Assembly: GCA_025526995.1 (NCBI GenBank)
Contig: JAHLKG010000004.1
Coordinates: 310,001 to 374,000, forward strand
Source of the DNA: Powellomyces hirtus
Taxonomy: Eukaryota; Chytridiomycota; Chytridiomycetes; Spizellomycetales; Powellomycetaceae
Direction of reading: 5' to 3'
DNA length: 64,000 nucleotides
The notes below the pieces were generated by a model, which was not told the origin of the DNA, did not search any database, and worked only from the letters and a program-made list of their open reading frames with translations. Within the stretch, counting starts at the first letter, position 1. Each line of letters begins with the position of its first letter. The position numbers were made by a program, and so were the translations under genes. Positions 59,821 through 64,000 of this stretch are shown piece by piece.

Positions 59821-60874
59821 CTAACACGCCAAGCCCCTCCTCGCAGTCGTCGCTAACAGGGCATGCATTTTCGCCGTGGGATGAAACGCATCGACCCACA
59901 CAAAGTCGTCACACGGTGTCCCACGGTCCAAAAAACACGCATGCGTGGCATTGGCAAACCCGTAGGTGTGGGGGTGCCGCACGACCGCGCGGGACAGGGT
60001 GTAGAAATCAGGCGCGAGGAACGTTGTGCGGCGGAAGCGGGTTCGGAGCGATCGGGCCATGTGACGCAGCTCCGTGTTGTGCGTCGTGACCAGCGCGCGG
60101 AAGGCGGTGCGCGCGCCGGCGGGTTCCCCCGAGACCGCCCAGTAGGGGATGAGGGACAGGTCGGGCAGCAGGGGAAGGATGACTGTCACTTTGTCCCTAT
60201 GCGTGTTCCCGTGCTTTGGAGCAGCAGCACCCGCCATCAACCTCTCCACCGCCTTTCGCACATTGCCCACAATACGCGCCGGCGCCACCGTGCGGTTGAA
60301 AAAGTAGTCGTTCGCGCCCGCTTGCACCACATACACAAAATGGCTTTGCGAGGGGGGAGTTGAAAGAGAGGCGGCGGGCGCGCCGCTAGCTAGGTACGTC
60401 TCCACCTGCTGTTGAATGTCGGGCACGGCAATGGAGCTGCTGGGCCCGGTGTAGCCTTGCACGTACGTGTTGTCGGTCGTGGCGCCGCCGTAGGCAAAAG
60501 TGAGGGGCACGGCGCGGGTCAAGGTTTCGGTCCAGAGTGGTCTGGGGAAACGAAAGAACGATCAGAAATTCTCGCTTCATTGGTTTTGGTTCCTGCCCCC
60601 CCCCCTCCGCGCCTCTCTCCCTCAGCTTTCAATCAACCCCTACCTACCCATTCGAGAACCGGCCCGCATCATACGCATCCGTCGGCCACGTCCCGTTCGT
60701 CAATCGCTTGACGTTCCCGGTATCCGTGTAAGAGTCACCAAATACAACGACTCGGAGGGACGAGACGTGGCACCCGTTGGGCGGGGTTGTTGTTGGTGTT
60801 GTTGTTGTTACGGGAGCGGCGAGGAGCGGGGTTGGGAGCAGGAGGAATACGGCGGTGAGAAGAGCGGTGATCAT
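59821..60874 (-). CDS. Secreted GDSL/SGNH esterase
   Basis: Two exons (60648-60874, 59821-60541) give 315 aa. A signal peptide (about 1-20, MITALLTAVFLLLPTPLLAA) is followed by a short Thr-rich stretch. SGNH block I VVFGDSYTDTGN carries the Ser nucleophile, FAYGGATTDN the Gly block, VYVVQAGANDYFFN the Asn block, and WVDAFHPTAKMHAL the Asp-His pair. The set and order fit fungal CE16-type acetylesterases or related lipases, which remove acetyl or acyl groups from plant polysaccharides or esters outside the cell. The substrate is not readable. The splice join restores SNGPLWTETL, typical after block I. Confidence 0.9.
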
Positions 60875-61586
60875 TATGGTGGGTGGTGTGCGGCAAAAGT
60901 GGACGGGATATAGCGGGCGGGTGGGCGGTGAAGGGTGGGGGCAGGAGTGGGGACTGGGCAGCTTTTATGGATTGGTCGTCCTTCCATCGTTTCTGTATCT
61001 CGTGTCAGCGGCAACGCGTTTGATTCTTTGCACACGCGACTTTTTTTTCGTTTCTTTTCTTTTCTCATCTCATCGCCTCCTGCTCCGAGGGCATTGTTGC
61101 ACAACAACGTGGCGGAGCGCTGTACACACATTCACAGCAGACATTTGGGGAACCCACATGAGGGGGAAAGCCAGCCGATCCGGATATACCGTACATGTGA
61201 ATGGACTGCCCATCAACTGTATCTGCACGATGCGAAAGCAAGTGCATCTGTGTATACTGTTACATCTGTGTCATGAGTTTTTTGGCTTGATAACTCGGAC
61301 GTTCAAGAACAAACCGTCACCGGCCATTACGAGCAAGATAACGGGTGCCTTCATTGTGATAGTGGCCAAAAAAGCGGGGGGCGGCTTTGAACGCTCAGCC
61401 GGCTGAAGAAAGTGTGATGATGCGTTTGTTCCTCGAGTACCTTTGGTGTATCCATGTCAGTGACAAACACAACACCTCTTGGAATTGACGCGTGACGAAC
61501 GCTTGAACAATAGACAATCTCTCCCCCCATCACAACCCCATCACAACCCCTTCACTCTCCATTCCCCCCCCCCCCCCCCCACAACA
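60875..61586. other. Divergent promoter region
   Basis: Between the esterase (-) and the acetyltransferase (+). A run of about 14 C ends seven bases before the acetyltransferase ATG. No gene seen. Confidence 0.5.
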
Positions 61587-62789
61587 ATGTCCACCCCGCA
61601 ACCCCCGTACAAAATCCGTTCCCTGCACGGATCAGAAGTCGAGGCATTCCTCGACCACCTCTCGAGCGTGTTTGGGGCCGTGGGCGCCCCGCGGGGCCTG
61701 TTTTCCGACCACTGGTACAATAACCCGCACAAGAGCCTCGACGGGGTCATTGTGGCTGTCGCGGGGGAAGACGAACAGGTGCGCGCGCGGCGGGGTGTGT
61801 GGGATGAAATCGCTGTACCCATTTGTGCAGAATGGACTGCAAGCAGAGCGTTGAATGCTAAACGGTGTGAATTTGTGCGGGGGGTCAAACAGATTGTTTC
61901 ATCCATGCAGGTCTATCGGCGTGAATTGAACCTCCAACACGGCCGCTCCATCTCCATCGGCGCGATCGGCGACGTCGCAACGCACCCCGCGCACCGCGGC
62001 AAAGGGCTCGCATCCCACGTCATGACGCGCGCCGAAACCTACATGCTCGCGACCCATCTCTCGCTCGCCGTGCTGCATGCCGCGCCGTTAGCCGTCCCGC
62101 TGTACGAGAAACTAGGGTACCGCATCCTGCCCATGAAGATGAGCGTGCTGCACCTCCCCCCCGCGGCGCACGACCCGCACGACCCGCCCGGATGGATCCG
62201 GTGGAGCGGGGTGGTGGATTTCGAAAATAGGGATCATGTGGATGTGATGACGGTGCTGCATCAACACCTGGCTCCCCCCGGCACGTTCCGGCGCACAGCG
62301 ACGTATTGGAACCAATGGGTCCGCCCGAAATCAAACGACACGCGGTGGAAGATTGTGAAGCTGTTGGCGCAGGGGCAAGTGAACGGGCGGCCTGCAGCGG
62401 CATACTTGTTTCTGGGGTTTCCCCTGCACAAGGCAAAAGTGACCGCCTTTGAGTTCTTTTGCGGCTACACGTCGCCCAGTGGGATCGAGGAGCCCTTTCC
62501 TCCGCAGCACCAAGAATCGGCGTTGAGGCACTTGATCAAGTCTGCCATTGATCTCGCAGCCACTGAGTTGAAGACCCAGGACGTTGAGGTTTCAATCGCA
62601 TCATCTCTTCTGCCAACGCCATGTGACATACCGAGCCATGTGGAGGTGGACAAGTCGTGGTTATTCAAGTGGCTGGGCGACTGCTCCGTGGAAGGGAAAG
62701 ATGGACAAAAAACACAGATTGGGGTAGTAGAAGACCTCTTTCACGAAATAGGGCCCGAGTATAGCTTCTGTAAAACAGATGCTTTCTAA
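61587..62789 (+). CDS. LYC1-like GNAT acetyltransferase
   Basis: Start at ATG 61587 (MSTPQPPYKIRSL), just after a C-run. Open across 400 codons, but 61779-61892 has GT-AG borders, is 114 nt (in frame, no stop), and its removal joins VAGEDEQ to IVSSMQVYRREL, the usual GNAT strand order; the spliced product is 362 aa. The acetyl-CoA site is ISIGAIGDVATHPAHRGKGLASHVM (R/Q-x-x-G-x-G/A as HRGKGLA). DHWYNNPHKSLDGV at the front, LYEKLGYRILPMKMSVL after the fold, and the long C-terminal half with TYWNQWVRP and DKSWLFKWLG resemble the LYC1 family. LYC1 acetylates lysine in yeasts that degrade it. Substrate here is inferred only. Confidence 0.78.
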   Translation: MSTPQPPYKIRSLHGSEVEAFLDHLSSVFGAVGAPRGLFSDHWYNNPHKSLDGVIVAVAGEDEQVRARRGVWDEIAVPICAEWTASRALNAKRCEFVRGVKQIVSSMQVYRRELNLQHGRSISIGAIGDVATHPAHRGKGLASHVMTRAETYMLATHLSLAVLHAAPLAVPLYEKLGYRILPMKMSVLHLPPAAHDPHDPPGWIRWSGVVDFENRDHVDVMTVLHQHLAPPGTFRRTATYWNQWVRPKSNDTRWKIVKLLAQGQVNGRPAAAYLFLGFPLHKAKVTAFEFFCGYTSPSGIEEPFPPQHQESALRHLIKSAIDLAATELKTQDVEVSIASSLLPTPCDIPSHVEVDKSWLFKWLGDCSVEGKDGQKTQIGVVEDLFHEIGPEYSFCKTDAF

Positions 62790-62855
62790 CATTCATCACA
62801 TCCAGCAGCATCGCAACCTTTAGATAGAAGACTACTATCAATAGAAATGATATTT

Positions 62856-63947
62856 TCAGGAAGGCGCTACGGCTGCAGCGGTTTCCACTGCGGGGAAGTC
62901 GTAAGAACCTGCTACACCGGCAGTGTTCACCAGTTCTCGCAGTCGGTTGGTTAGTTCAGGTGCGGAAGCGAGCGAGGGAACGAGGGCCGGGAAGCAAGTT
63001 GGGAAATGCTGCCAATAACGCAACCTGTGAGTGTACATCTCAATGATGGGAGAGAATGTAGGAAACGCACCTGCGGGTCTTTGAAGCTGGTGTGCGCATG
63101 TAAAATTGCATCGGCAATGACGAATCGGATCATGAACTGTCGCAGGAAATCGTCTTGCAAGAAGCGCTTGTGGGATGGATCTAGAAATGTGTGGTCAGTC
63201 GAGCAAGCATGAGAATTAATTCGACAAGCTTAACTCACCCAACGCCGCCTCTCCGTCGAGAAGTTCTCCGACAAGCGTTTCTGTTTCTCTAATGGCTCTT
63301 GAGCAGTTCTCCCAGGTATCTTTGCTGACTTCTGTCAAGTCAGATATGAAGGCAAACGCCTTGATCGGTATTGTGAGAAATAGGGTGAAAAGACTGCCGA
63401 TTTGCGTGTTGTCTGCAAAGAAAAGTGAGCTTGAATGTCAACAGGCGACGGAGAATGCGCACACATTACCCTTGATCGACGCCGGGTATTCTGTAGGACT
63501 CATCAAAAACGCAACAGACTGAGAGAAGGTCTTGGGAAAGTCCTGCAATTGGTTCCGAGTGAGTTTCAAACTCGTCAACGCCCACACACGCATCAGCGTC
63601 TCATTCTACCTTGAAAGCAACGCTGTTTGTGCTATCGACAATCACGAAGAGCGGCTTTCTGGTGAACGGCACCAGGTCGTTGGGATGCAGGCAATGCACA
63701 ACAGGTGCCTGGTTCTCTGCTTCAGTCTTCTCTGGCGCTTTGCGAGCGTAGTGTTGATTGACCGCAGTGGCGACGCCGCCAGAATAGTTGGCTAAGTAGG
63801 CTGCGTGGAATTGTGAACAAGTGCGTCCCGTGAAACCGCGTTTGAAAAAGCATTGATCTCACCAGTATCCCCGCCTTCTGTTTTGACGAGTTTTTTTGAG
63901 CCATCCGCGGAGAGATATATGAGCATCGCATTTGTGTCGGTAATGTC
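62856..63947 (-). CDS. SCAI (DUF3550/UPF0682) protein, C-terminal part, runs off window
   Basis: Six exons are visible (63863-63947, 63610-63791, 63470-63542, 63239-63412, 63071-63180, 62856-63008), joining in frame. The 5' part lies beyond the right edge; the last 50 bases of the window look intronic. Diagnostic pieces in order: DITDTNAMLIYLSADGS, NYSGGVATAVNQHYA, HPNDLVPFTRKPLFVIVDS, FPKTFSQSVAFLMSPTEYPA, GSLFTLFLTIPIKAFAFI and LQDDFLRQFMIRFVIADAI. These match the SCAI family conserved in animals, plants and protists. In animals SCAI represses MRTF/SRF transcription and protects stalled forks with 53BP1. It is nearly absent from common yeasts, to my knowledge. Its stop is only 66 bp from the acetyltransferase stop. 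Confidence 0.88.
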
Positions 63948-64000
63948 CTAACCAGGAAGTTCATATCTTTGTAACACGTCATAGGAAACAACGCTATGGA

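Noticed and set aside
61779..61892. These 38 codons as part of the acetyltransferase
   Set aside because: Borders are GT-AG, the segment lacks GNAT similarity, and removing it restores the expected strand order; kept as a probable intron.

Overview
The window reads as nuclear DNA of a fungus, most likely an early-diverging (chytrid-like, zoosporic) lineage. Genes are compact and intron-rich: nearly all introns are about 60-120 nt, GT-AG, with phase-consistent joins. The gene set mixes fungal markers (GPI-type chitin deacetylase, pyruvate decarboxylase, fungal-type RIB7, LYC1-like acetyltransferase, viroplasmin-domain RNase H1) with genes usually lost from yeasts and moulds (a Hippo/MST kinase with a C-terminal SARAH helix, SCAI, a CCNDBP1-like protein, a REJ plus GPS-like membrane protein). 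The lineage call is inference; no rRNA or tRNA gene was seen.

Left third (1-24 kb): PHD-finger protein (+), Argonaute (+), MST/Hippo kinase (+), EXO1 (-), zinc-finger methionine aminopeptidase 1 (+), a small frame-broken relic (-), chitin deacetylase (+), pyruvate decarboxylase (-), a DUF1772-like membrane protein (+) and a CCNDBP1-like protein (-).

Middle (24-46 kb): a full-sized but heavily frame-broken xanthine dehydrogenase/aldehyde oxidase pseudogene (+), mitochondrial ribosomal protein bS6m (-, two exons), a 2287-residue secreted, mucin-like, Cys/sequon-rich REJ-GPS-TM protein (-), a mitochondrial-type RNase H1 with two viroplasmin domains (+), and a large Sfi1-like centrin-binding repeat protein (-).

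Right third (46-64 kb): RIB7 (+), prenylated ubiquitin-fold protein UBL3/MUB (-), SRP19 (+), PRPP synthetase with a large insertion (-), an unrecognised acidic protein (-), a single-exon protein with a TET/JBP-like 2OG-oxygenase signature whose distal histidine appears to be tyrosine (+), a PQ-loop transporter (-), a GDSL esterase (-), a LYC1-like acetyltransferase (+) and SCAI (-, running off the right edge).

Most neighbours are convergent or divergent, several with very short shared spacers (66 bp between the acetyltransferase and SCAI stops, 111 bp between the RIB7 and Sfi1-like starts). No operon logic, CRISPR array or intact transposon was found. The most interesting items are the RGG-rich insertion inside the Argonaute N domain, the SARAH-bearing Hippo kinase, the REJ/GPS adhesion-like giant, the candidate TET/JBP-like protein with an altered metal triad, and microsatellites placed directly on splice sites.
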